Shown here in pieces: positions 1 to 7,959 of a stretch of DNA of 11,987 nucleotides. This stretch comes from Pseudomonadota bacterium (GTDB lineage: Bacteria; Pseudomonadota; Alphaproteobacteria; Rhizobiales; Rhizobiaceae). How positions within the stretch are numbered: the stretch's first letter is position 1; each line of letters begins with the position of its first letter. A model generated the notes under the pieces. It made no database searches and had not been told where the DNA came from. It saw only the letters and a list, made by a program, of their open reading frames with translations. The stretch covers positions 1 to 11,987 of the forward strand of contig QGUU01000032.1 of NCBI GenBank assembly GCA_003242525.1, in the 5' to 3' direction. The position numbers and the translations under genes are program-made.

Positions 1-390
1 ATAGGCGAGGCCGGCTTCCTGCGACAGAGCATTGATGCAGTCGCGCGAGTAAAGCGCCAGCCGCAGTTTGGCCAGCGTATTGGTGCGCAGCCGCGCGGTG
101 GTGCATTCGCGCAGGAAGCGCAATGTCCAAAGATAGAAATACGGGTCGGCGCGCAGGCGCACGCGTATGCCGAGATCGTGATTGAAAATGCCGCGGATGA
201 AGGTTCTGAGCGCGGCGGGAGAGGCCCAGGCAGTCGCGTCTCCGGGCGAGACGAGGCCGGCATTGCAGTAGCTTGTGCCGCGCGCCACCGATTCGTGCCT
301 TTCGATGACGGTGACCTCGTGGCCGTCCTTGGCGAGATAAGCGGCGGCCGCCGTTCCGACAACGCCGGCTCCGAGGACAGTAATTCTCAT
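1..390 (-). CDS. dadA: D-amino acid dehydrogenase (DadA-like), N-terminal 130 residues, cut by window edge
   Basis: Flavoprotein that would oxidise D-amino acids to 2-oxo acids and pass electrons to the membrane respiratory chain. The reading frame runs from an ATG at 388-390, preceded by an AGGGA ribosome site, to the left edge without a stop, giving 130 of an expected ~415 residues. Residues 2-30 are a classical FAD-binding Rossmann beta-alpha-beta unit: GAGVVG at 7-12 and an acidic residue (E30) ending the second strand. The stretch SYCNAGLVSPG (40-50) and the later YSRDCINAL match the N-terminal region of E. coli DadA as I remember it. Rhizobia carry several DadA paralogues, so the exact substrate is uncertain; another DAO-family oxidase is the alternative. 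It lies 109 bp downstream of galE on the same strand, with its own ribosome site, and could be co-transcribed with it. Confidence 0.85.
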   Translation of the reverse strand, partial: MRITVLGAGVVGTAAAAYLAKDGHEVTVIERHESVARGTSYCNAGLVSPGDATAWASPAALRTFIRGIFNHDLGIRVRLRADPYFYLWTLRFLRECTTARLRTNTLAKLRLALYSRDCINALSQEAGLAY

Positions 391-453
391 GGCGGTTCCC
401 TGTCTGGACAGCCGGGCATGTTGCGCCGGCGGCCCTCAATAGCTCGGCCTGTC

Positions 454-470
454 GCCGGTTTCGAGCCGGC
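454..470. repeat. Short inverted repeat between galE and the dadA-like gene
   Basis: GCCGG and CCGGC arms of 5 bp flank a 7-nt spacer in the 109-bp gap between the galE stop and the dadA-like start. No T-run follows on either strand, so it is not a convincing intrinsic terminator. Read-through from galE into the dadA-like gene therefore remains possible. Confidence 0.3.
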
Positions 471-499
471 AAACGATGGGCCAGTTCCAGTTTTCGCGT

Positions 500-1495
500 T
501 TATTCGCGGGAAGAGTTCTTTTTGGAAAGAATGCGCTCCCAGGCAAGAGCGTCCCTGACGATGGCGTCGAGGTCGTCATAACGCGGCGACCAGCCAAGTT
601 CGCTGCGTGCAAGGTCGGAATTGGCCACGACGGCTGCCGCATCGCCGGGGCGGCGATCGCCTGTGCGCACGTCGAAGTCGCGCCCGAAGACGCGTCGTAC
701 GGCGTCGATCACTTCAAGCACGGAATAGCCATGGCCGTAGCCGCAATTGGCCACCAGGCTCGCCCCGCCGTTGCGCAGCCGCTGCAGTGCCAGCCGGTGC
801 GCCGCAACGAGGTCGCTGACATGAATGTAGTCGCGAATGCAGGTTCCGTCCGGCGTCGGGTAGTCCTTGCCGAAGATCTGCATGTAGGGGCGCTTGTCCA
901 GCGCCGTCTCGCAAGCGACCTTGATGAGATGCGTGGCGCCCGGCGTCGATTGCCCGGTGCGCCCCTTCGGGTCGGCTCCGGCCACGTTGAAGTAGCGCAG
1001 GGCGGAGTAGCGCAGGCCATGGGCGGCTGCGGCATCGCGCAACATCCATTCGCTCATCAGCTTGGATGCGCCATAGGGTGATTCCGGCGCCAGGCGTGCG
1101 TCCTCGCGCACGGGCTCCATGCCCGCCCCGCCATAAACGGCCGCGGTGGAGGAAAATATGAAGTTCGCCACGCCGCCCTTCACGGCCGCTTCGATCAGCG
1201 CACGGGTCTTGCAGGTATTGTTTTCATAATAGGCGAGCGGATCGGCCACCGATTCCGGCACGATGATGGAGCCGGCGAAGTGAATGATGGCGTCCACCGC
1301 ATGATCGCGGATGAGCGTGGCGACAAGGTCGCGGTCGGCAATATCGCCCACGACAAGCCTCGCTTCCGGCGGCACGGCCCAGTCGAAACCGGTTGAAAGG
1401 CGGTCGAGCACCACCACCTCCTCGCCGGCATCGAGCAGTTCCCAGACCATGTGGCTGCCGATGTAGCCCGCACCGCCCGTTACCAAGACAGACAT
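500..1495 (-). CDS. galE: UDP-glucose 4-epimerase (GalE/ExoB type)
   Basis: Cytoplasmic NAD-dependent epimerase interconverting UDP-glucose and UDP-galactose. In rhizobia this enzyme (often called ExoB) supplies galactose units for exopolysaccharide and LPS. The 331-residue protein is an extended short-chain dehydrogenase. It has the NAD-binding GGAGYIGSH motif at residues 7-15, a D31 ending the second strand that should contact the ribose, S115-S116-T117 in the active site, and the catalytic YxxxK pair Y141/K145 (PYGASK). RYFNVAGAD (167-175) and the RDYIHVSDL motif (221-229) are typical of GalE rather than of dehydratases. Length agrees with the ~328-residue rhizobial enzymes. The ATG at 1493-1495 has a GAGGG ribosome site a few bases upstream. 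The gene is divergent from hemA and co-directional with the dadA-like gene. No exo cluster is visible here, so a specific exopolysaccharide role is inference. Confidence 0.95.
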   Translation of the reverse strand: MSVLVTGGAGYIGSHMVWELLDAGEEVVVLDRLSTGFDWAVPPEARLVVGDIADRDLVATLIRDHAVDAIIHFAGSIIVPESVADPLAYYENNTCKTRALIEAAVKGGVANFIFSSTAAVYGGAGMEPVREDARLAPESPYGASKLMSEWMLRDAAAAHGLRYSALRYFNVAGADPKGRTGQSTPGATHLIKVACETALDKRPYMQIFGKDYPTPDGTCIRDYIHVSDLVAAHRLALQRLRNGGASLVANCGYGHGYSVLEVIDAVRRVFGRDFDVRTGDRRPGDAAAVVANSDLARSELGWSPRYDDLDAIVRDALAWERILSKKNSSRE

Positions 1496-1705
1496 GACAC
1501 CCTCGTTCGAATGGATCTTTCAGCCCGGATCGCTGCAGCCCTAGCAGAAAACCCTTAAGAAGCGATGGCGCCAGCGAATGCCCGTAAGGCCGCCTTTCGG
1601 AAAGCCGTTCGCAGGCTGGGCGGGCGTGGCATTTTGACCGATCTGCCGCAATGGACGGTCCCCAGGAGCAGGATTATGATCCGGCGCCAAAATCAGGAAG
1701 ACAAA
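1496..1705. promoter_or_regulatory. Divergent galE-hemA intergenic region
   Basis: This 210-bp gap must hold promoters for galE (minus) and hemA (plus). I see no convincing -35/-10 pair. The hemA ribosome site is AGGA at 1695-1698, seven bases before the ATG. A weak 5-bp dyad, GACCG (1636-1640) and CGGTC (1656-1660), is the only symmetry near hemA. No canonical FNR box (TTGAT-N4-ATCAA) was found, although hemA is controlled by FNR-type regulators in some alphaproteobacteria. The hemA frame stays open upstream to about 1565, but that stretch does not resemble ALA synthase and is not called coding. Confidence 0.5.
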
Positions 1706-2983
1706 ATGAACTATCAGCGCTTCTTCGAGGATGCGATCGATCAGCTTCACGCAGAGCGACGATACCGCATCTTCGCCGATATCGAGCGCATCGTAGGCCG
1801 CTTTCCCCGCGCAATCTGGCGCGCTAACGGGCGGACCGAAGAGATCACCATATGGTGCTCGAACGACTATCTGGGCATGGGCCAGCATCCCGCGGTCATT
1901 GCCGCGATGCAGCAGGCGGCAGGCGGCATGGGCACCGGCGCCGGCGGCACGCGTAACATCTCCGGAAACAACCATCCGCTGGTCGAGCTGGAGCAGGAAC
2001 TTGCCCAACTGCACGGCAAGGAGGCCGGGCTGGTCTTCACCTCTGGCTTCATTTCCAATGAGGCGGCGATTTCCACCATTGGGCGTCTTCTGCCGAACTG
2101 TCTCATCATCTCCGACGAATTGAACCACGCCTCCATGATCGAGGGGGTTCGGCGCTCCGGTGCGGAGAAGAAGATATTCCGCCACAATGACGTGGCGCAC
2201 CTGGAGAGCATCCTTCAGGCGGCCGGACGCGATCGCGCCAAGCTGATCGTGTTCGAGAGCGTGTACTCCATGGACGGTGACATCGCGCCTATCGCGGAGA
2301 TTGCCGATCTCGCCGAGAAGTACAACGCCATGACCTATATCGACGAGGTCCATGCCGTTGGCATGTATGGCCCGCATGGCGGCGGCATTACGGAGCGGGA
2401 GGGGCTGGCTCACCGCATCGACGTGATAGAGGGCACGCTGGCCAAGGCATTCGGCACGCTGGGTGGCTACATCACCGGCCGGCAGAGCGTGATCGACGCG
2501 GTGCGATCTTATGCTCCGGGCTTCATCTTCACGACGGCGTTGCCGCCGGCCGTTGCCGCAGCAGCCACCGCGGCCATTCGCCATCTGAAGTCATCCCATG
2601 TCGAGCGCGACGCGCAAAAGCGGCAGGCGGCACGCACGAAACAGGTATTGTCGGATGCCGGCCTGCCGGTAATGGAAACGCCGACCCATATCGTGCCGGT
2701 TCTGGTTGGCGATCCGGAACTGTGCAAGATGGCAAGCGACCGCCTGCTCGGCGTTCACGGCATCTATATCCAGCCGATCAACTATCCCACCGTGCCGCGC
2801 GGAACGGAGCGGTTGCGCATCACGCCCACGCCGTTCCACTCCGACGCCCTGATAGAAGACCTGCGCGACGCACTGGTCGAAACCTGGAATGCGCTCGGCA
2901 TTTCCTGGGGCGGAGAGGAACGCCCGGCCGTTGCCGAGAACGATCGCGTCGTCCCGCTGCTGGTCCCCAAGTCAGGCGGCTGA
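1706..2983 (+). CDS. hemA: 5-aminolevulinate synthase (C4/Shemin pathway)
   Basis: PLP-dependent cytoplasmic enzyme condensing glycine with succinyl-CoA to 5-aminolevulinate, the first committed step of tetrapyrrole (heme, cobalamin) synthesis in alphaproteobacteria. The protein is 425 residues, slightly above the ~405 usual, because of a C-terminal tail (about 400-425). Landmarks of the alpha-oxoamine synthase family are all present: WCSNDYLGM (50-58), the glycine-rich [12 protein letters not shown] stretch (76-87), HASMIEG (141-147), the cofactor-contacting D213-E214-V215-H216, and the Schiff-base lysine K247 in [27 protein letters not shown] (359-376) is the conserved C-terminal substrate region. 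The ATG at 1706 is chosen because MNYQRFF matches family N-termini as remembered and has an AGGA ribosome site. It is monocistronic and converges on mscL. Confusion with KBL or BioF is unlikely given the near-perfect ALAS signatures. Confidence 0.97.
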   Translation: MNYQRFFEDAIDQLHAERRYRIFADIERIVGRFPRAIWRANGRTEEITIWCSNDYLGMGQHPAVIAAMQQAAGGMGTGAGGTRNISGNNHPLVELEQELAQLHGKEAGLVFTSGFISNEAAISTIGRLLPNCLIISDELNHASMIEGVRRSGAEKKIFRHNDVAHLESILQAAGRDRAKLIVFESVYSMDGDIAPIAEIADLAEKYNAMTYIDEVHAVGMYGPHGGGITEREGLAHRIDVIEGTLAKAFGTLGGYITGRQSVIDAVRSYAPGFIFTTALPPAVAAAATAAIRHLKSSHVERDAQKRQAARTKQVLSDAGLPVMETPTHIVPVLVGDPELCKMASDRLLGVHGIYIQPINYPTVPRGTERLRITPTPFHSDALIEDLRDALVETWNALGISWGGEERPAVAENDRVVPLLVPKSGG

Positions 2984-3008
2984 CTGCGGCCTCAGGAAGC
3001 CAGCCGCC
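2975..3008. terminator. Candidate hairpin between convergent hemA and mscL
   Basis: GGCGGCTG (2975-2982) and CAGCCGCC (3001-3008) form a perfect 8-bp, very GC-rich stem, extendable by two pairs beyond one A-C mismatch. The left arm contains two bases of the hemA TGA stop, and the right arm ends 14 bp before the end of mscL. There is no U-tract on either strand, so a Rho-independent terminator is unproven. The position between two convergent genes fits a shared bidirectional stop or a 3'-end-stabilising hairpin. Confidence 0.4.
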
Positions 3009-3022
3009 GGATCTCGTCGGGC

Positions 3023-3448
3023 TTAGACTTTCCTGGCAAGCAGGTCGCGTATCTCGGTCAGCAGCGCGACATCCGCAGGCGGAGGGGCGGCTTCCTCTGC
3101 GGGCTTTTCGCGCTCGATTCTCTTGCGGATATTGTTCACCATCTTGACCATGAGGAAGATGATCCAGGCCAGGATGAGGAAGTTGAGCAGAACGGTGATG
3201 AAGCTGCCATAGGCGAACACCGCGCCCTGCTCCTTCGCGGCGTCCAGGCTGGTGGCGGTCACGCTGGAGGAGAGAGGCAGGAAGTAGTTGTTGAAGTCGA
3301 GCCCACCCAGGATGGCGCCGACGATCGGCATGATTATGTCGTTGACCAGGGAATCCACGATCCTGCCGAATGCGGCTCCGATGATGACGCCCACGGCCAG
3401 GTCCATCACGTTGCCCCTGGAAATGAATTCCTGAAATTCTTTCAGCAT
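3023..3448 (-). CDS. mscL: Large-conductance mechanosensitive channel MscL
   Basis: Inner-membrane channel that opens under high membrane tension and releases solutes during hypo-osmotic shock. The 141-residue protein matches MscL in length and order. It has an N-terminal amphipathic helix [12 protein letters not shown] (1-12) and a first transmembrane pore helix [19 protein letters not shown] (13-31). Then come the conserved [15 protein letters not shown] (35-49), a periplasmic loop (about 50-79), the second transmembrane helix (about 80-103), a basic patch (RKRIEREK, 108-115) and a C-terminal helix with LLTEIRDLL (129-137). The ATG at 3446-3448 has an excellent ribosome site (GAGGAGGG) ending four bases upstream. 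The frame remains open upstream to 3619, but that part has no MscL character. The gene is convergent with hemA and divergent from the sensor kinase. Confidence 0.97.
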   Translation of the reverse strand: MLKEFQEFISRGNVMDLAVGVIIGAAFGRIVDSLVNDIIMPIVGAILGGLDFNNYFLPLSSSVTATSLDAAKEQGAVFAYGSFITVLLNFLILAWIIFLMVKMVNNIRKRIEREKPAEEAAPPPADVALLTEIRDLLARKV

Positions 3449-3472
3449 CAATCCCTCCTCTGACAGGCCCCG

Positions 3473-3484
3473 CCACCATGGTGG
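3473..3484. repeat. 12-bp perfect palindrome upstream of mscL
   Basis: CCACCATGGTGG is a perfect self-complementary 12-mer located 25-36 bp upstream of the mscL ATG. It falls where an mscL promoter or operator could lie, or within the 5' leader. It contains an NcoI-like CCATGG core. Chance occurrence in GC-rich DNA is possible, and no regulator is implied by the sequence alone. Confidence 0.35.
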
Positions 3485-3524
3485 AGCCCACCGTGAACAT
3501 GTGCAGGATAGGAAAAAAGCGCAT

Positions 3525-3550
3525 GTCACGCCATTGCGAAATTGCGTGAC
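3525..3550. promoter_or_regulatory. 26-bp imperfect dyad between mscL and the sensor kinase
   Basis: Arms GTCACGC (3525-3531) and GCGTGAC (3544-3550) are perfect 7-bp inverted repeats. Inside them, after one mismatched pair, ATT (3533-3535) pairs with AAT (3540-3542) around a GCGA centre, so 10 of 11 arm positions are complementary. It sits 77 bp upstream of the mscL start and 137 bp upstream of the chosen kinase start. The size and symmetry suit a dimeric DNA-binding protein. Which regulator binds, and which gene it serves, cannot be told from the sequence. Confidence 0.45.
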
Positions 3551-3687
3551 GGTTGAAGTGCGGCGCCGGCGGTGTACCGAACTGCATGGCTGGTCTGAGA
3601 TGCTTCGCCCAAGGTTCAATGGACAGTGCCGCCGGCCTGTGCTTGCCTTTGCCTGCCGGCGCGGTCCGGCACAAGGAAATTGAAAAC

Positions 3688-6600
3688 GTGCTTGGCTGGT
3701 TGATCGTCACTTCGGCCATTCTGTACGTGACGATGCTCTTTGCCGTCGCGAGCGTCGGCGATCGTCATGCCGAGCGCCGGGGCCCGATCTCATCGCGGCC
3801 CTACATCTATTCGCTCAGCCTTGCGATCTACTGCACGTCCTGGACGTTCTTCGGCTCCGTCGGTCTCGCATCGGAAAGGGGACTGGAGTTCCTGACGATT
3901 TATGTCGGACCCTTCCTCATCTTCGTTTTCGGTTTCCCTCTTCTCAAGCGCATCATAAAGCTGGCCAAGGCCGAGAAGATAACTTCGATCGCCGATTTCC
4001 TGGCCGCGCGCTACGGCAAGAGCTTCGCGGTTGCCTCGGTGGCCACGATCATCGCCACGGTGGGCGTCATTCCCTATATCGCGCTGCAATTACGCTCCAT
4101 CGCCGGGTCCATCGGGCTGATGGTGTCGTTCTACTCGCCAGACGCCCTGTCCGACGAGTTCGTCTATCTTCATGTAGCCTTCGTGGTGGCGCTTCTGCTG
4201 GCCGTCTTCGCCGTGCTTTTCGGCACGCGTCACACCGATGCCACCGAGCACCAGGACGGGCTCGTACTGGCCATGGCAGTGGAGTCCGTAGTCAAGCTGA
4301 CCGCCTTTCTCGCCGTAGGCGTTGCCATCACTCTTTTCATGCTGCAAAGGCCCACCGGCCTCATGGAGAAGATGCTCGCCAATGAACAGGTGCAGGCTTC
4401 CCTGGCCTATGAAACATCGCCCACCACCTGGATCGTGCTGACCATGCTGGCGGCATTCGCCATAATCATGCTGCCGCGCCAGTTCTACGTGACGATCGTG
4501 GAAAATCGCAGCGAGAAGGAGCTGCGGACGGCCCGTTGGGTGTTTCCCCTCTATCTCGTTCTGATCAATCTTTTCGTGGTCAACATCGCGTTTGCCGGGC
4601 TGGTCCTGGTTGGGCCGAGCGCCAGCGCCGATCTCTATGTGCTTGCAACGCCCCTCATCAACGGGCGCGACGTGATGGCGATGATCGCCTTCATCGGCGG
4701 CCTTTCCGCGGCCACTGCGATGGTGATCGTGGAGAGCGTGGCGCTGTCCATCATGATCTCCAACGACCTTGTCATTCCGCTGGCGCTGCGCCGCCTGCTC
4801 AGGCCGAGCATGGCCGAACGGGAAGATTGGTCAAGCAACATTCTCCTTATCCGCCGCGCCGCCATCTTCTGCATCCTGTTCGCCAGCTTCCTCTACTATC
4901 TGGAAATGGCTGACAACGTGCGGCTTGTCGCCTTTGGCCTCATTTCCTTCGCCGCTATCGCCCAGTTCGCCCCGGCTTTCATCGGCGGGCTGGTCTGGCG
5001 CGGCGCAAATGCGAGAGGGGCCGCGCTCGGCATGGCGGCGGGCATCATCGTCTGGGCCTATACGCTGTTCATTCCAACCCTGCTTCCGCCCGATACGCCG
5101 TTTCTCCTGAACGGGCCCTTCGGGCTGGCTGCGCTCCGGCCTGGCGGGCTTTTCGGCACGAGCGGCGATTCATTGAACCATGGCGTGCTGTGGAGCCTGG
5201 CCGTCAACATGGCCTTCTACATAATGGGATCGCTCTCGCGAGAGTCAAAGCCGCGCGAACGAATACAGGCGGCGATCTTCGTGCCGCGGGAACCGGCGCC
5301 GATGCCCAGTCTGCGCCGGTTCCGCACCAGTGTCACCGTCAACGACCTCAAGGACACGATCGGCCGTTATCTCGGCGTGGAGCGGACGGAACGATCCTTT
5401 CAGTCCTTCGAACAGCACGAGGGCCGGTCGCTTCCGGGCCACGCACCGGCCAGCATGGAACTGATCCGTTTCGGCGAACAGCTGCTGGCGAGCGCCGTCG
5501 GCTCATCCTCCGCCCGTCTCATCCTTTCCCTGTTGGTGCAGCGCCACGACCGCGCGTCGAAAGACGCCTACCGGCTGCTGGACGACGCCACCGAGGCGCT
5601 TCAGCACAATCGGGGTCTCCTGCAGACCGCGCTTGACCAGATGGATCAAGGCATAACCGTTTTCGACAGGGACCTGAAGCTGATCTGCTGGAACCGGCAG
5701 TATCGACTCCTGTTTGGCCTGCCGGATGAAATGGGGCAGGTGGGTGTGTCGCTCGACCGCATATTGCATCATCTGGCCGAGCGCGGGGAGATCACGGCGG
5801 ATGAGGCGCTGAAGGCGCTCGACAGGCTGACGGTATTCGAAAGCGCCTGGCAGATGGAACTGAAGGTCAGCGGCCGCACGCTCGAACTGCGTTCCAATCC
5901 CATGCCCGACGGCGGAATCGTGGCTACCTATGCGGATATTTCGGCCAGCGTCGCGGCCGACCTTGCCCTGAAGCGGGCGAACGAAACCCTGGAACTGCGG
6001 GTTCGCAGGCGGACTGCGGAATTGACCCGCGTGAACGAGGAACTGGCACAGGCCCAGGCGCTTGCGGAAGAGGCCAATCTCAGCAAGACGCGCTTTCTGG
6101 CTGCGGCCGGCCACGACATCCTGCAACCGCTCAATGCCGCGCGGCTCTACTGCGCATCTCTTATGGAAAAGTCCGCGAGCGGTCCCGTCGCCCAGGCGGC
6201 CGCCAACATAGAATCGGCCCTGGAATCGGTGGAGACGATCCTCGGCGCCGTGCTGGACATTTCCCGTCTGGATGCCGGTGCACTGAAGCCTGAGCCCACG
6301 ACTTTCCGCCTCGATGGCCTGCTGCGGCAGATCGGTACCGATTTCCGCCCCCTTGCTGCGGAGAAGCGCCTGGAACTGCGGATCGTCGGGTCGTCTCTAA
6401 TGGTCCATACGGACCGTAACCTGCTGCGGCGCCTGATACAGAACCTCGTTTCAAACGCGATCAAATATACGCGGCAAGGCCGCATTCTGGTGGGCGTGCG
6501 CCGCCGCGGCCAACTCGCCGAAGTGCAGGTCATCGACACAGGCATCGGCATAGCCTCCGAGAAGCTCAACACTGTATTCAGGGAGTTTACCCGCCTTGAG

Positions 6601-7179
6601 GAGGGCGCACGCGAGGCGGAGGGACTGGGGCTCGGCCTGTCCATTGTGGATCGCATTGCCCGTGTCCTGCGCCTGGAGCTGCGCCTGTTTTCCAGGCCTG
6701 GCAAGGGCACCGGCTTTTCGGTGATCATGCCGGTCGCCGAAAACAGCGAGAACGAGGAGAAGCGACCACGCCAGCGGGTGCCGTCCGCGGTGAACCTGGA
6801 AGGCCTCAATGTGTTCTGCATAGACAACAACGTCCGCATCCTCGAAGGCATGCGCGTGCTGATCGAAGGTTGGGGCTGTCGGGTAGTGACTTATTCCAAC
6901 CTGGATCAGATCAAGGCCGAGGGCAATGGCGCCGTGGCGCCGGATATAATCCTGGCCGACTATCATCTGGACCGAGGAACCGGTTTCGACGCGATTGCCA
7001 TGTTGCGCGAGCTATATGGCGAAGAAACCCCGGCCGTTCTTGTCACGGCCGATCGCTCCAGCGAGGTGCGCGCTGCGGCCTCGAACCTGGATGTTCCCGT
7101 CATCAACAAGCCGCTGAAGCCCGCCGTGCTGCGTTCCACCATGGCCAGGGCGAGGCGTTCGTCCCACGCGGCGGCGTGA
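3688..7179 (+). CDS. Hybrid sensor histidine kinase with SSF transporter domain (CrbS/MxtR-like)
   Basis: Large membrane sensor kinase of 1163 residues. Residues 1 to about 520 are a sodium:solute symporter (SSF/SLC5) fold with many hydrophobic helices, beginning [12 protein letters not shown]. Residues about 552-621 resemble the STAC linker typical of transporter-kinases. A PAS domain covers about 644-760, followed by a helix rich in E/R (762-806). The dimerisation domain has phospho-acceptor H809 in [13 protein letters not shown]. The ATPase has an N-box N919-N923 (NLVSN), the DTGIGI box starting at D950 and the GLGLGLS box from 979. A C-terminal receiver carries D1046, phospho-acceptor D1091 and K1141. 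CrbS of Vibrio and MxtR of Pseudomonas share the SSF-STAC-PAS-kinase plan and control acetate use with a LuxR partner; a similar role here is inference. The start is GTG at 3688, with AAGGA upstream, because it begins just before the first membrane helix. The alternative ATG 3733 would cut that helix. Confidence 0.9.
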   Translation: MLGWLIVTSAILYVTMLFAVASVGDRHAERRGPISSRPYIYSLSLAIYCTSWTFFGSVGLASERGLEFLTIYVGPFLIFVFGFPLLKRIIKLAKAEKITSIADFLAARYGKSFAVASVATIIATVGVIPYIALQLRSIAGSIGLMVSFYSPDALSDEFVYLHVAFVVALLLAVFAVLFGTRHTDATEHQDGLVLAMAVESVVKLTAFLAVGVAITLFMLQRPTGLMEKMLANEQVQASLAYETSPTTWIVLTMLAAFAIIMLPRQFYVTIVENRSEKELRTARWVFPLYLVLINLFVVNIAFAGLVLVGPSASADLYVLATPLINGRDVMAMIAFIGGLSAATAMVIVESVALSIMISNDLVIPLALRRLLRPSMAEREDWSSNILLIRRAAIFCILFASFLYYLEMADNVRLVAFGLISFAAIAQFAPAFIGGLVWRGANARGAALGMAAGIIVWAYTLFIPTLLPPDTPFLLNGPFGLAALRPGGLFGTSGDSLNHGVLWSLAVNMAFYIMGSLSRESKPRERIQAAIFVPREPAPMPSLRRFRTSVTVNDLKDTIGRYLGVERTERSFQSFEQHEGRSLPGHAPASMELIRFGEQLLASAVGSSSARLILSLLVQRHDRASKDAYRLLDDATEALQHNRGLLQTALDQMDQGITVFDRDLKLICWNRQYRLLFGLPDEMGQVGVSLDRILHHLAERGEITADEALKALDRLTVFESAWQMELKVSGRTLELRSNPMPDGGIVATYADISASVAADLALKRANETLELRVRRRTAELTRVNEELAQAQALAEEANLSKTRFLAAAGHDILQPLNAARLYCASLMEKSASGPVAQAAANIESALESVETILGAVLDISRLDAGALKPEPTTFRLDGLLRQIGTDFRPLAAEKRLELRIVGSSLMVHTDRNLLRRLIQNLVSNAIKYTRQGRILVGVRRRGQLAEVQVIDTGIGIASEKLNTVFREFTRLEEGAREAEGLGLGLSIVDRIARVLRLELRLFSRPGKGTGFSVIMPVAENSENEEKRPRQRVPSAVNLEGLNVFCIDNNVRILEGMRVLIEGWGCRVVTYSNLDQIKAEGNGAVAPDIILADYHLDRGTGFDAIAMLRELYGEETPAVLVTADRSSEVRAAASNLDVPVINKPLKPAVLRSTMARARRSSHAAA

Positions 7180-7186
7180 GATCGGA

Positions 7187-7873
7187 TCAGTCGCTTGCCT
7201 GGAGCGGGTCGCCTCCCATCTTTGCCAGGCGAATGACAGCCTGTGTTCGGCTATCGACGCCGAGCTTCTGCAGCACGGCCGAGACATGCGCCTTGATGGT
7301 CGCTTCCGAAACGCCGAGCTCATAGGCGATCTGCTTGTTGAGCAGGCCTTCCGCCAACATGGCAAGAACTCTCGTCTGCTGGGGCGTTAGCGTTTGCAGC
7401 CGTTTGATGAGGTCGGAGATTTCCGGATCGTGCTCGACGCCCAGATCAAAGCCGATGGGTGCCGCTATGTCGCCGTCCAGCACCGTCTGCACCGCATCCC
7501 TGATCTCTTCCATGCTGGCGGACTTGGAAATGAAGCCTGACGCGCCGAGATCAAGCGCGCGCCGGATCGTGGCCGGATCGTCATGCGCAGAGATCACCAC
7601 CATCGGCACGGTGGGATGAATGCCACGCAAGGAGATCAATCCAGAAAGACCGCTCGCGCCCGGCATGGACAGGTCGAGCAACACCAGGTCGATGTCCTCA
7701 TGCTCCTGCACCAGCGCCTTGGTGCTCTCGAAGTCGCCGGCCTCATAAATCGCACTGATATTGCCGATGCCGGCGAGCGCTTCCTGAAGGGCACCGCGAA
7801 ACAGAGGATGGTCGTCGGCGATGACAAAGCTGTAGCCTGCCGGCAATGTTTCCCTCCCCCGTCGCGCCATCAT
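7187..7873 (-). CDS. NarL/FixJ-family response regulator (receiver + LuxR HTH)
   Basis: Cytoplasmic two-component regulator of 228 residues. The receiver domain (about 14-130) has the acidic pair D20-D21, phospho-acceptor D67 in LLDLSMPG, S95 in the switch position and the conserved K117. A short linker leads to a LuxR-type helix-turn-helix (about 161-218) containing LTPQQTRVL, NKQIAYELGVSEATIKAHV and the LGVDSRTQA end. Two adjacent ATGs (7871-7873 and 7868-7870) are possible; no strong ribosome site distinguishes them. It faces the hybrid kinase tail to tail, with seven bases between stops, and is the obvious candidate partner. In the CrbS/CrbR and MxtR/ErdR systems the partner has this same domain plan. 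Its targets are not visible; acs or other carbon-uptake genes are the hypothesis. Confidence 0.93.
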   Translation of the reverse strand: MMARRGRETLPAGYSFVIADDHPLFRGALQEALAGIGNISAIYEAGDFESTKALVQEHEDIDLVLLDLSMPGASGLSGLISLRGIHPTVPMVVISAHDDPATIRRALDLGASGFISKSASMEEIRDAVQTVLDGDIAAPIGFDLGVEHDPEISDLIKRLQTLTPQQTRVLAMLAEGLLNKQIAYELGVSEATIKAHVSAVLQKLGVDSRTQAVIRLAKMGGDPLQASD

Positions 7874-7959
7874 GATCCAGAGACGCTGCGAGGGATTATG
7901 CGAGGCTGGCAGTGCTTTTCAAGCAGCAAAACTCGGCCAGGCTATTTGACAGGCGCCGC

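Noticed and set aside
1633..1660. FNR-like site before hemA
   Set aside because: Only one half resembles TTGAC; the expected partner half-site is absent at the correct spacing.
1565..1705. In-frame 5' extension of hemA (47 codons)
   Set aside because: The extension has no resemblance to ALA synthase N-termini and no ribosome site, whereas ATG 1706 has AGGA and a family-like start.
1541..2584. Long minus-strand open frame opposite hemA (347 codons)
   Set aside because: It is a shadow frame of a gene with clear family motifs and has no recognisable domains of its own.
3449..3619. In-frame 5' extension of mscL (57 codons)
   Set aside because: MscL proteins start with the MLKEF amphipathic helix, and a near-ideal ribosome site precedes that ATG. 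The extension also crosses the two palindromes.
3553..3687. In-frame 5' extension of the sensor kinase, including ATG 3620
   Set aside because: Residues before GTG 3688 are not membrane-helix-like and do not fit the usual SSF start. ATG 3620 cannot be excluded but is less likely.
5503..6966. Several minus-strand open frames opposite the kinase domains
   Set aside because: They are antisense shadows caused by high GC content, with arginine- and serine-rich or otherwise low-quality translations and no motifs.
7906..7940. Nested hairpin between the secreted protein and the response regulator
   Set aside because: CTGGC/GCCAG enclose a smaller TGCTT/AAGCA stem, but the long asymmetric loop and lack of a T-run make a terminator unlikely.
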